Shown: in pieces, positions 23,396 to 34,920 of the stretch
Layout of the letters: every line of letters starts with the position of its first letter
Numbering within the stretch: position 1 is the first letter of the stretch
Assembly: GCA_026419785.1 (NCBI GenBank)
Contig: JAODTK010002887.1
Location: 62,001 to 126,000, forward strand
From: Sclerodactyla briareus
Lineage: Eukaryota > Echinodermata > Holothuroidea > Dendrochirotida > Sclerodactylidae
Direction: 5' to 3'
DNA: 64,000 bases
Translations under genes and position numbers: made by a program
The notes under the pieces: model-generated
Told to the model about the DNA's origin: nothing
The model's input: only the letters and a program-made list of their open reading frames with translations
The model's database searches: none

Positions 23396-25900
23396 TTATT
23401 CTAATATCCGACAAACAAGACAATCTTATCAAAGACGTTTTCGGCCTCGTATTTTGAGCCTCTGCGTTTGAGCCATCTGTAAATGCCATTCCCGGGCTGG
23501 TAATGTCCTCTATTTGGGTAGTGCCCATGTAGTGGCGTTCCTTTCCCTCCTTCCACTTCTCGCCTCCACACAGACGCTGCCCCTCTGTCTCCCATTCTTC
23601 CTTTACCACCCCCCGACCCCAGCCGCCGCCTCGTTTTTGTTGTCCATGCGTGCCTCTCAAGTAGGGGCTCTCCCCCTCAGTTTTACTGAGGATGTAGTCA
23701 CGGCAACACCCCCCCCACTCCCCCCTCGTCGGTCATTGTGGCATCTATATTCTTTCCAAGCCTCTCCCGCCTCGTTTTGGTGGGATGTAAGTGCCTGTGT
23801 ACTCAGCTCCTGGGTGGAAGGCCCCATGCAAGGTGAGGAGTTGGCGAGTTCTGCGGTCCAACTCGGACATTTCTTTCTCTGTCCTCTACCACGCCCTCTG
23901 TTAACTCATCAACAAACATCGCATTGGTATGAGGTTCCTTTGTATTTTTTGTGTCCGTTGAGTTTGGACCTCAGTACTACTTGTTTCATCATCACCCTCT
24001 TAGTGAAAATGTCTTGAGTGGCTCCATCCTTCACTTGGTTTTGCAAGTTCTCCATCCCTTGTAGTATTCCCATGTATTTGTAAACCTTGGGAGTCGACGT
24101 CGTGGATCTTCCTGATGTCGAGGGTGAGCCTCTGGGTTGGGGCCTGCCACACCGCCCTCATCTACCATGAGTTCTTTAGTGCCTCTGCTCCCAGGTCTCA
24201 CACCCTTCTGGCTCGTTTGACAGAGTCCAGAACCCTTTCACTGTGGTCTGGGTCCCAGGCTTTCCCGACATTATCCCTGCTTTATGCCACGCCTCCTCCT
24301 CCTCTGTTATCGTCTTTGCTGGATGTGTGGGTGCTACTGGGGTCGTCTCGGAATCACTTATAACCAGGGGGCCGGTTTCTTGTCTCTCCCCCGATGCCCT
24401 TCCAAAACTTTCCTTTTTGCTCCTCTTATTCTGGTACCTGGTGGCTGGTTTTTGTTGGCGCCGCTTCGTAACTCCACTCAAATACACGTCCAGGTTGTTC
24501 CCTGAACAATTTTTTATGCTGTACATGCCCATGTGTTCCTAAGATGTGCGTTGAAGTCTGTGTCTTATGGCGACCATTTATTGCTTGCTTCGCGTCTTCG
24601 ATGGCGTGGTTATATCCCTGTCGTCCCACCCAGTATTTCTTTCGACGTTGAGCCTGCGGAATCCCCCCCCCCCCCCCCCCCTCGTTTGACTGTCTCAAAG
24701 CGACTGGGCGTTGGTGATGTTGTTTCGTCGTTCGCGGCTTTCCCCCTTGGTTTTGGGGGTCCCTGGATCCTTCTTCTTCCGTTCAGGTCACTTTTGCTGT
24801 GCAGTAACATCAGGCTGTTTTCGTAGGGATGTATCGGGCTGCCCTGTTTGCCCTCTCGCTGCCCACTTGAATGGCTCTGGAATTGCTCTTTGTATATTCT
24901 GATCGGTGTCCTTCAGCCGGCATTACCCATGTCCTGCATTATTTCATTCATTGGCGAATACCCCTCATTTGGTGACCATGACAGGTGTACCGACGCTCCT
25001 GTTGATGCGTCTGTATGTGCAGATTAGAGATGACAATTCCTGGTCTCGAGCTCTTAAGCTGGGTCCTCTCCGTTCGTAAATGGCCCCCCTTGTCTCAGTT
25101 ACTGCCGGGGATGTGATCCTACTAGAGTGAAGACCTCTGCAATGTCCAATGGATCTTCGTTTGTCGCAAAGCCTCTGTTCCGGGTATTTCTATGATTGGG
25201 GGTATCTGGGTTTGCCAAATTCCACCATTCATTTGCGATACCTCCTTGTGGTGTGGTCACTCAGGATGGTAACACCTTCATCACCCCTCACTTCCCTCTT
25301 TCTGCTATATTATTATGATTTTATATTATTATCGTTTGTTCTTCCACAACCGTCCTCCTTGGTTGTATTTTATGTCCGGTCCCACAGAACCTCTGGAGGT
25401 CCTACCCGGACTCGGGAGGTCGAGCACCCTCTGAGCATATGAACACTGCCAAGTGTGCTGTCTTTGTTAGGGGCGTACTCCGTGTTGTCCAGGAATTTCT
25501 TCCAGATGGCCATCGAGTTTGTTGGATACTGGCTTTCCCAGTGCCCCCGATCACCACTCGGTACAACTCTGGCCTGGTGCCTACATCCTTGGATCCAGGC
25601 GCCGGTCCTGGTATTTCCCACTTTTTCTCTTTCGTTCTCACTTGGTGGGTGTCGTTCGTTATCGCCCTGTCGATTAGGTGGTTTCGGTCGTGACGAACTA
25701 CCCAGGTCCTGGTCTCGTGGCTCTGATTACTCTGTCCGTTCGCACCTCGAAGTCCTAGAGGACCTTGGCCTTCTCCGTCGTTTTCCTCCTCCGTAGGTTT
25801 CGGATTGTGGAGCCAGGTATTGTCACTTTCCGTCAGGATCCCGTAGTGCCAATATCCCGTGATTTGTTGCGGCCGTTATGTTGTTTTATGCACTTCTTGT
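23395..25900 (-). mobile_element. R2/NeSL-like retrotransposon relic with reverse transcriptase
   Basis: Read on the minus strand from 25,900 downward. Seen: EQRLCDK near 25,170 (a motif of the N-terminal region in such proteins); KLFREQPGRVFEW near 24,510-24,475 and a GKPGTQTTVKGFW box near 24,260 resembling the 'KAPGPDGVQGFW' entry to the RT domain; LTLDIRKIHDVDSQG then VYKYMGILQG near 24,140-24,060; VVLRSKLNG near 23,965; MSELDRRTRQLLTLHGAFHP and PPKRGGRGLE near 23,870-23,755; HGHYPNRG and RWLKRRG near 23,540-23,470. Known: this order is shared by RTs filed with the R2/NeSL group in cnidarians and other invertebrates. The palm with the catalytic Y-x-D-D box seems deleted between about 24,240 and 24,190. 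Many frameshifts exist. The whole island is about 10 points richer in GC than its flanks and pyrimidine-rich on the plus strand, with a C18 run near 24,664. Confidence 0.75.
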
Positions 25901-26655
25901 ACCAGGATTTTTTCACGATATTTTTTCCGAATAGCTTCAGTCCCAGGTGCCTAGTGCAGTGCGCCTCACTGAAAGTAACACACTTTGATTTTTTGAATGA
26001 GAATTAGGTAGCCGATTATGTAAGTACCAAAAAACAACCGATTCACATTTTAAATATATAAGTTTCACTAATCGCAGTAGGTTGTACTCTCATATAAATT
26101 TAATGTAGGCATAAAGTTACCTAAGAGTTTTAAAGTTCTTGCTCAAAGCGCACCACACAGATTACTATACAGTCAATATTTATGGGGAGCATTAATTAAT
26201 TTGTTTCGACCATACATATGAAACGACGGATTGACAGTATAACATAATGTCACCATATGTCCTTATTCTCCAAACGAATTTTTGGACACGGCTTGGGTAG
26301 GTAATGAGGAAAAAGATCAACATAGTTCTATATTATTCCTGGAACGAGACGCATTATAGATGTGGGACCCTCGTTTAAATTAGGAGAGCGGAGGAACTAC
26401 ATCATATCCATGTGATCAGCAACAATCTTAAAAACATTGGTTCCTTCATGATTTCATATCGAACTCTCAACCGACTATTCAACAATTCACGCGCCCAGTC
26501 TCACTCCCACAACGTACATACTTCCTATAGAACAACCTACTCAGTGCCTATAATAGTATTCCTTTTAAAGCATCTACCTTACTGCCATGTAGTACAACGG
26601 TCAAAAAGAGAGATAATGCACAATTGTATTGCATATTTTACTTCCTAGTTAAGAT
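25901..26655. other. No recognisable gene
   Basis: Composition drops back to AT-rich beyond the retroelement island. No motif is seen. Confidence 0.4.
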
Positions 26656-27460
26656 TTTCGACCGAAAATGCGCGATATTTGCCGCGTATGATCACTGATT
26701 CGACGTGACAAGTTGACTCTCAACATTGAACGGATTTTTGGCAAGAAGTGTTTGTCTAAGGGTGTTGTGTTATTATTATCATGTGTCCCCTCCCCACTCG
26801 AGGCTGAAACAGTTACATTGTTTTCTCCTGGGATCTCACTCATCAACCGGCTGTCAAATCCTATATGCCGGAAGGATTGGGGGTAATTAATTTTTTCCAG
26901 TAGTAGCTCACCCCACCCCTGTAGCGTCTTTACCATTCTTCATTCATATTCGGGCCCATTCTGTTTTGTCCATTTTTTTGGGCCACATGACTTTTGTAAA
27001 AATACTCTTGGGTTTGCAATAGGCATCGCAATAGTACATCAATTCCATTCTTCTCCTATATTCACTTGCGATAAATTTATTTCACATTTCAGGCGTATAA
27101 TGGCCTTTGATTCCCCTGCTAAGATCTTTTCGAGTCACCCTTGTATTTTTTTGGACATGTGCCATATAATTATTCTGGGCACGTTGGTCAGCAGGATTAT
27201 CTCAAAAAGAATTGCATTGACTGTCTTTTTAACTCTTAAGATATCCGCCTCCTGATTAACCATCCAGTGGGGGTCACGGAATCGTCAGATCTCACATTTT
27301 CAACCAGAATTACTAGATTAGGCATGTTGGTGGTAACACCTTTTGAGCTCGATCCTTTCCGACCCTTTCATATGCTCATTTAATGTTAATCTGTCAATAT
27401 GCTTTATGTACTTCTCTCCCTGTTTTGGAGATTTAATTGACTAAATATATAAATGGATTA
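26656..27460 (+). mobile_element. CR1/L2-type retrotransposon 3' end (same family as 55.6-56.7 kb)
   Basis: From about 27,105 to 27,460 this aligns in the same orientation with about 56,420-56,690: shared words are 'cccctgcta', 'acatgtgccat', 'ggtcagcagg', 'gggtcacgga' and a tail region ending 'ggaga...actaaat'. On protein level both carry GTLVSRI-like residues. Upstream, NIERIFGKKCLSKGV (about 26,724) may be the preceding part of the RT C-terminus. The (AATA)n tail seen in the other copy is reduced to 'aaatatataaat' here. Confidence 0.55.
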
Positions 27461-30165
27461 AAGAAACACTTTTTCCACACCTCGCTTTTTTTTTTTTCTT
27501 TCCTTTCCCCTATGTTTCTTTCGGCAGCGGACCGGAAACTGACCGGAAATGGAGTTACAACGTACCGGAGAGGGTAAAATTGTGGATTAAAATTATAACT
27601 AAAACCCATGTGTCCCGCTAGACGTAAGAAGATTGCGTGAACAAGGATACCTTCGTAGAGAAGCATCCTATTCTTATAGTCCACACCCTGATATAATGCC
27701 AAAAATCGACGGATTGGACTATAAGCGAGTTTGTCTTATTTTGAAATCTTCTCTCTCTCACGAGGTGCGGTAGTCCCCGCCGTCATCTCATTATCAGGAG
27801 AAAAAGCCTGCCAGAGGAGCGGAGATATCAAGTCTCATATGAAATCTTTCTTCGGTCTAAACATTTTAATGCCACGATGACGGGGGCCAGTGGTCTACGT
27901 GAATCTAATGTTACGTTTGGTCGGTCACCAGTGGAATGTCAGCTAATGATAAGTCGACTGGCTCCTGGGGTTCATGATCCGTGCACTCGCGAGAGGCATG
28001 GAATGAACAGATGTGCACACTATTATGGCTTTTTACCTCAGACATTTCCAGATGGTTTCAGTTAGCCTCGTTTCTTTCATGGTCTACTGCCCCCAGTGTG
28101 TATCCGTGGACTACCCATGCTGCGCAGCGACGTCCGCTACTGCTGACACGAAAAGTTTATAAAAACAATACGTTGTATCCTATTGTCGCATGTCCAATAA
28201 CAACAAGAGTGAGAGTGCAACCACTTGTCAACAGTCGACAGTTGCAGGTTTTATTACATTCTTTTCATTCTTTTCTTTATTTTCTTTTATTTTCTGTAAA
28301 TACAAACGGGAATCGAGGTGGCGAATTACTTTCCATCCTAGTGCACCCTTCTGGCCTAGCAGTGGAAGATAACAACACTTCATCCGAGTAACCATCCTAT
28401 ATTACACAAGAGACTAGTAACTATTTATGACTTCCACCTATGTGTGTTCAGTTACAGTCACCTACAGTCACAATCTAAAGCTAATTCCTATAATCGATGA
28501 GCTTGGATTTCATCGATGTCGCAGGGTCATGAGTGAAGGGTCCGATGTAACCTTGGCAAAGTTGGGTTACAGGATGAAGCTGCGAAAGCAACATAATGTG
28601 CATCGTCGAAAATGCTTTTCATGAACTCCTATTTTTTATGTTAGCTCGGTAATTTAGATATATAGGTTAGTGAGGGCGTATGGAGTATTGCTCACTCTTT
28701 AGGTTCGATGAACACTTTCATTATAAGGATTATATACGCTGACTTCAAATGACCTCCGATGACCTCAAACGGCATATACCTTTGTCAGGACAATCACTTA
28801 TTGTAAGTTATAGCAAATATGATGTGCAGTTAATTTCATATTTCTATTCAGAGGAATAGTTCCATACGTATGAGAAGTCTTCGAAGATATCACTCCCTAC
28901 ACACAGTTTAGATGAATCTACTAGTAGATCCAGAAGTTGACTTCCCCAATGCAGCAACATGTTCTTCATCCTGCGACACGGTTTTCTTGGTATATATGTC
29001 TTTGGATAAGTAGCCGATGCTATCCCCGCCCCGTCCATTTCTCGGGATTTTTTTTTTTTTTTTTTTTTGCAGTCCATCTCCATCAATGCTATCCATTGTC
29101 CAAGATTGGTTTTCTGAACCTTTCACACATGTCAGCCATCTATGATGATACCTTTCCTCTATCGATCTGATCAGACATGTGTGGAGACCCTATTGCCCGA
29201 CAAAGGGCATTGAGAGGCTTCTTCCGAGGTCAACATTCAGCGACTTTCATAACTTCCCCGTTTCCTATATCAACGAAACTGTGTGATTGTGGACTCTCAA
29301 TTTAGTCAAAATATATAACGTAGGAGGTCAAATTTGCATAAGGTTCTCAAGCTCAGTCAAATTTTAATGCAATTTCGCGGGTGTAGGTTACATCGGATAT
29401 GCCTATAAAGCCTGTGCCACAGTATGGAATTCTTAACCCGGGCAGAATGTTTCACACACGATAGAATCGACCCGAGGATGGCGATATTGAATTACTTTCC
29501 ACATGGATGATTCCAATTGCAGGTGACTAAACGCTGCGGGGATATACATTAAAGAGAAAAATCCGACACGCTATATCGCTACTTGATTCTGCGAATCGCA
29601 TTCAATAACTTGTGGAAGATTGATTTATTCATCTTCTTATCAAATTAACGGCGCGCCTGACCGTTTGGGCCTCAGCATTGGTATTCCCAAATGATATACT
29701 GATTCATCTGCAATCATGAATGAATTGAAAGTTCTTTATTTTTCAATTCGACACAATGTGTGATTACAGGTCAACAATTGCAAATTTTCAAAGTTTACTA
29801 ATGGAAAACAAAATATTATTGGGGACAGCGTGTGACCCTTCGCAGTGTCGTGTTTCATCATATTAATTTTGCGTTAACCTGATCAGGGAATACCGGAGGG
29901 AACCCTAAACTTCGCCAATCGGGTGTGGTTCCGAGTGTGATACACTATTTCTTTTACTTTTTCCTTTAATTCCGGCAGAAGATTTTATTTTAACTTTGAT
30001 CAAATGAATTGACCTGACTGATTTGGGTCATTCCTAACTGGTGAGGTATAGCTGAATAATAAATAAATAAATCTAGGCTCTACCAGCTTATGGTATTGAT
30101 CACTTTGCTGCAAGCCTGAGCTTTGTCCTTTGTGACTAAGTGTTATATATATATATCTACATACA
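27461..30165. other. No recognisable gene; poly(T) tract
   Basis: No protein family recognised. Contains a fragment at 27,876-27,930 similar to 7,752-7,812, a 21-base T run at 29,048-29,068 that could be a minus-strand retroposon tail, and an 'aataataaataaataaat' run at 30,055-30,073 that could be the plus-strand tail of an unrecognised retroposon. Confidence 0.4.
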
Positions 30166-30530
30166 CGACCGAGGGTGGAGGTTTCGCGTCTCTGTCCGGC
30201 CGTGGAGAGGCCCCTGCCTACGGGTGTCGCGCAGCGTCTTTACAGATGGGCGATTCAGAGATTCCGCAACTTGGCCTCCGTGGCACGGTCAATGATCGCG
30301 GATCTTTGGCCTAAGCAATCGGCTTCCGTGAGGTATCGGAGCGGACAATGAAACGATGCGACGCGACCGGTGTGGAGGTTTCACGTCTCTGTTAGACCGT
30401 GGGGAGGCACCTGTCTACGGAGTCCTCGCAGCCGGCTTCATAGCGATTCAGAGACCCGGCAACTTGGCCTCTGTGGCACGGTGCCATGATCTTGGCCGAG
30501 GATCCGATGTGAGGGCTCGCGGGTTGGGCA
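30166..30530. repeat. GC-rich tandem repeat, period ~197 bp, two copies
   Basis: 'gtggaggtttcgcgtctctg' at 30,175 and 'gtggaggtttcacgtctctg' at 30,372 start two units of about 75-80% identity that continue through 'cgattcagaga', 'gcaacttggcctc' and 'gtggcacggt'. GC content is well above the local average. No coding frame is kept between the two units, so this is a repeat and not a duplicated exon as far as I can tell. Confidence 0.7.
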
Positions 30531-31169
30531 TTTGAGGATTTGTACGGAGGGCTGGACCCTGAGCTTGGAAATTCAGATAAATGGCGTGAAACCCTGGTAG
30601 CTAAACTGCCGATAAGGCCTTGGACGTGCATACTATGAGGAAAACTCGAAAGGCATGGAAACAGTTTGAAGGGCAGGAAAGCTCCTGGGGTCCCTGGCAT
30701 ACAAATCAGATTGATTAGTTTGGTGCACTGGTGTTACTCCACTGACTGGATAAGGAGTTCTTACGGTGCCAATCAGGAGAGGATGGGTGCGTTCGAGACT
30801 GGATTACTAACGCTCAAACAATTTAGACAAGTCCTTTGCTGGATCGATATGATCAGGATCTGATGTCAGCTGCTTGGCGCAGCGTCCTCAGCAGTCGGAT
30901 TCACCCCCCGAAGTCCAATCTGGATCACATCGTGGCCTCCATGTCCTGTCAGAGAGAGAGGGGATTCGGTGGGACTTTCTCGTGGCCTATGTCGACTCTC
31001 TAGCAGGGTTTCAAATTCGAAATTCGGGAGCCTCCGGGAATTCGCGAGCATTTTGACTGTCGAAATATTTTGCCACAGCAGACGCAGCTAGAACATTTTA
31101 CCGCAAAATTTATTTCGGAGATCGAGTTGATAGGATTTTGGGGACTTTGACCTACCCATGAAATTAGAA

Positions 31170-31430
31170 ATCAGTACTCATTATTGAGATCCCCCCTACC
31201 CAGTATGAGCTCCATCCATCTAGGTAGAGTCTAGTCTCGTATTAACAAGTATCATTAGTCAAAATATCAAATATTTAACAATGCCCCCTCTTTCATTCCA
31301 GTGACCCCAAATTCTACACCACTTGTAGTCCATGCTTGGCTTCATCCATCTAGGTCGGGGCGAGTCATGTATTAACAGTGAGCCCAGGCGTTTACACGCG
31401 CTTGCACGCACACACACACACACACACTGA
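31170..31430. repeat. Degenerate repeat related to the 33.5-34.9 kb array, ending in (CA)n
   Basis: Two partial units share 'gagctccatccatctaggt' / 'ggcttcatccatctaggtc' with the array at 33.5-34.9 kb. The right end runs into a CA dinucleotide repeat at about 31,403-31,427, as the larger array also ends in CA-rich sequence. Confidence 0.65.
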
Positions 31431-32995
31431 CGTGACTTCATAGATTCCACTGATTTCGTTAACAATTCCGGTAATGATGCATTAAGTATTGGCTGTACAT
31501 GTTTTCCTGAAGTTATTGGTTTGCCTAGACAGACTTTTAAAGGTAGTCAGAGATGATCGACTCAAATACAGATAAGTATTGGTGGAGATCGATGGCAATG
31601 TGAAATTTGAGTGCGTCTACTGAATACTGTTTGGCATTAGGCAAATTTACGCTTCTCGCCTTCCCATTTCCTTTAGAGAACAACATTCATGAAGCGCGAA
31701 ATCAAACGATCGTCAGTTGACGTCGTATCTCCTTACTGGAGGCAAACGATCAAAAACTATTAACGTCCCTTTCCTAACAGACAATACTCTAATATTGGGT
31801 AGTTTGTGTGGGAGCAGGAAATTACAGACTGGGATTGCATTCCGTTTGCTGCGAACCTAACAACATACAAGTGTGAATGCAGAAAGGAAGGTACTACTTG
31901 CTATCGGTATGACGTACATAGGTGGACTGGGAAACAACCCACAATAGGCGCAATAAACACCTATCACGGATTAATGGGCTGACAACCTGTGTCGGTGCAC
32001 ACCCCAGATATATCGAGCGTCAAGTTCGAATGTATCAGAGTGATGGCTTAATTGAAGTGAAGCATGTCAAAACACTAAGTAGAGTCATCAATACTCTGGA
32101 AATCTGGGTCGGAAAATATTCCATAGGGCTTGTGACATTGAAATGGAAACGGAAAGTAATGGATTGCGACTGGATGGGAATGATTTATTTTAAAGTCGCC
32201 GAGGGGTTCGTTAGTCAACACCTTTACTAAACCAACCAGCCAAGATGTTGCAGATGCATACATATTTATGGAGGGTGGGCTGCAATGAACTATTGAATCA
32301 GTTCGTAACCACATTTAGAGCCGTTTAAAGATGAACGGGGCCATACAGTGCTCTTGAGCTCACAACTTACAGTTTTGTCCCCTCGTGTATATCATATTAA
32401 ACTGGGAACTACACTATAATTATATTGATACAATAGCAAAGTAATGATTTGAAGCACCTGATATTTATCACTGCTATCTGCTTCGTGGAAAAATGATGAG
32501 CTTCCAATGGCGACCAGACGTAACAAGTTAGGGTCAATGCAATGAATAGGTTAGGTAGTTAGTTCCAGTTCCGTGAGGCATAGAATGCTTTCAAGGGGTT
32601 GGGATGTGTATTGCTCGACGCAGTTCTATGGTATACAATGGAGTTTATCGGAGAAGAACCAGCATACGGACCCTGTAGTAATTTCCCTGTGTGACAAGGA
32701 CCGAGTGTAAATCGGCGAGCTCTGTGTTTGTGATTGGGTGAATTTACGACTGTGGTGAACTATGTATTGTTTCCTTAATTGAGAGACTGTTAGAGTAGTA
32801 TGTCACTAGGGGGCTTCTCTCCCGGCGTGATAGGTTGTAGCGTGCGCAGCCCATGATCTGAGGGGTAGGCCTAAGAATTTCTATAGTGAAACAAGTGAAG
32901 AAAAGGTAGAAGCGATACGCTATAAAAACAGTGCCTAGCAGCGGGGTGTCAATGATCCCGATACCTTGACCCGAGCCCACCTCTGTGAATCAAGG
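31431..32995. other. No recognisable gene
   Basis: A 102-codon plus-strand frame (31,922-32,230) has no recognised motif. No repeats were identified. Confidence 0.4.
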
Positions 32996-32999
32996 ACGT

Positions 33000-33190
33000 T
33001 GGTAAGTGGCTGGCCTGGATAGCGTATTCTTTTTTTCCCCTGCCCCAACCCTTGTGCTGAGCGCCTGGAGAAGACAACAGGTACTATTTTTCAAGTTCGT
33101 GGTATGACCCGACCGGGATTCGATTCCCGATCTCCCGGGTGGAAGGCCGCAGCTCTACCAACTGTGCCAACTACTCGGTTTTTCCAGAAA
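33000..33190 (-). mobile_element. tRNA-derived SINE, head on minus strand
   Basis: Reading from 33,184 downward, 'tggcacagttggtagag' matches a pol III A box in a D-arm context and 'gggaatcgaatccc' matches a B box in a T-arm with a closed four- to five-base stem. The acceptor stem does not pair and the anticodon arm is irregular, so it is not a functional tRNA gene. The downstream part continues to about 33,000. It resembles the two other SINE heads in this window (48.2 and 58.6 kb), also on the minus strand. Confidence 0.65.
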
Positions 33191-33363
33191 GCAATTGGAA
33201 AACTCAATTGAAGTATATTTTTCAACGTTTCGGTGTATGCAACGGTATTCACCTGGATCGGCTTTGGCGTCCAGAAAACCAAATATATCACAAGACACAA
33301 TGCATTGGCTAAATCATTCAGGGCCTCGCTTATACCTTACCCTTTCTCTTCGGTTAACCACCT

Positions 33364-33379
33364 CCCCCCCCCCCCCCCC
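33364..33379. repeat. C16 homopolymer
   Basis: Uninterrupted run of 16 C. It is listed as a representative of about twenty C or G runs of nine or more in this window; others lie near 5,230, 8,470, 13,603, 21,612, 24,664, 43,290, 47,227, 49,197, 49,247, 51,372, 56,364, 59,272, 61,685 and 62,905. Confidence 0.95.
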
Positions 33380-33479
33380 TCCCACGAAAAAACATGGCAA
33401 AGTCAACGCTGATACAGAAAAACTCCCAACGTGCGATTCCAAGTGAAGGTTCGAAGTGAGAAAAAGATAACCAGAAATC

Positions 33480-34920
33480 CAAGTGGCTTAGTGATTTTCT
33501 TGACTGCCTTCATAACCTTTCACTTAAGTTGTTAACCTCAGATTACCTTTGACCCGACGCTAAGCAAAATTGTGGATATATAGACCGATGATATCTGTGG
33601 GATTACTTGTAGATACTTTCAAGCAAAGGAATATCATAGCAACAGACTTTGACACCTCTCCTGATGACAAAAATGTACTCTTCAACAGATGAACCACATA
33701 CCAAGCATGAGTTATTGTGTTACAAAGCTGAAATTGGTACAGTGGCTGATTTTTTTAAATTTAATAATCTCTCACCCAAAATGACTCCCAGGGATACACC
33801 GACATTAATGGGGTAATTGCTGCATACCAAATTTCAAAAATTGATCGGATTCAGGCATTCCGGACTTATCGAGTTAAAAAATTTCCAGACTTTTGACCTT
33901 TAATGAACTCGGAACCCATGTACCCGAATGGCTTTCATTATCCAGGAGGTCGAATAACTCTTACAAAGCAAAAATTGCCGAAAAGAACAATTTCTCACTT
34001 TAACCATTTTCTCCGAAATTATTCCTGGTCGAACACCAACATCAATAGCGTGCTTGTACTCCCGTAAGAAAGCAACACACCCAATTTCAGCTGCTGGACC
34101 ACTCATTCTGGCATCCTCTCACCAGGATTTCAGACTTTACCTTTAATTGACCTCGAGATGATCTTCAACCTGACTCCAGGACAATAGGGATCGTGTATTT
34201 ATCATGAGGAAACCATATACAAAGTACAAGCTTCATCCACCAAGTAGGGTTGAAGTTATGCTATTTGCAAGTTAAAACTGCGCCAAATTTCCATTATTTC
34301 ATTTTTCCCAGAATGACACCTGCTCTAAACCAAAAACTATATACTTGTACTACCATAAGAAAGCCCTTGCATCAAATTTCAGCTCGATTGGACAAGCGTG
34401 CAGGATTTCAGACTTTGACCTGACACCCAAAACATTAGGGATCATGTAATTATTATGGGAACCCACATACCAAGTATGAGCTTCATCCATCCGGGTGGGG
34501 TCGATTATGCTATTCACAAGTGGAAACTTAACAATAAATCAATTTTTCACCAATTTCCGCCACGTTGCCAGCAAACACCTAACCCTGGTCTGCCACCAAA
34601 ACAATAGGGTGTTCGTAGTCCGCCATAATGAAGCTACTCACCAAATTTACGTTGATTGGACAAGCATTTTGGACTTATCTTCTTCAAAATTTTCAGACCT
34701 ATAATTACCCCAGATAACCTTCGACCTGATCCCACAAAACAATAGGGACCATGTACTCTTTATGGGGAACCCACATACCAAAATATGAGCTTCATCCATC
34801 CAGGTGGGATCGAGTTCTGCTCTTCATAAGTCGGGCGTCACACATACACCATTACACAAACACACTGCCAGCAATTTTGCCACAGATTGCGTAATTTGTT
34901 AGACAAGAAAAGGTTTGTAA
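33480..34920. repeat. Degenerate tandem array, period ~250-310 bp
   Basis: Recurring blocks: 'acataccaagtatgagcttcatccatcc.ggtgggg' (near 34,220, 34,470, 34,780), 'gctattcacaag', 'aatttcagctcgattggacaag' variants and 'caatagggacc/gatcatgta'. At least four units of about 250-310 bp are visible, each much mutated. Similar 'CCAAATTTCA...GATTGGACAAGC' repeats are common in marine invertebrate genomes. The array ends in 'cacacatacaccattacac', a CA-rich boundary. No protein coding. Confidence 0.75.

Noticed and set aside
33100..33184. Functional tRNA gene on the minus strand
   Set aside because: The B-box arm folds, but the acceptor stem does not pair and the anticodon arm is irregular.
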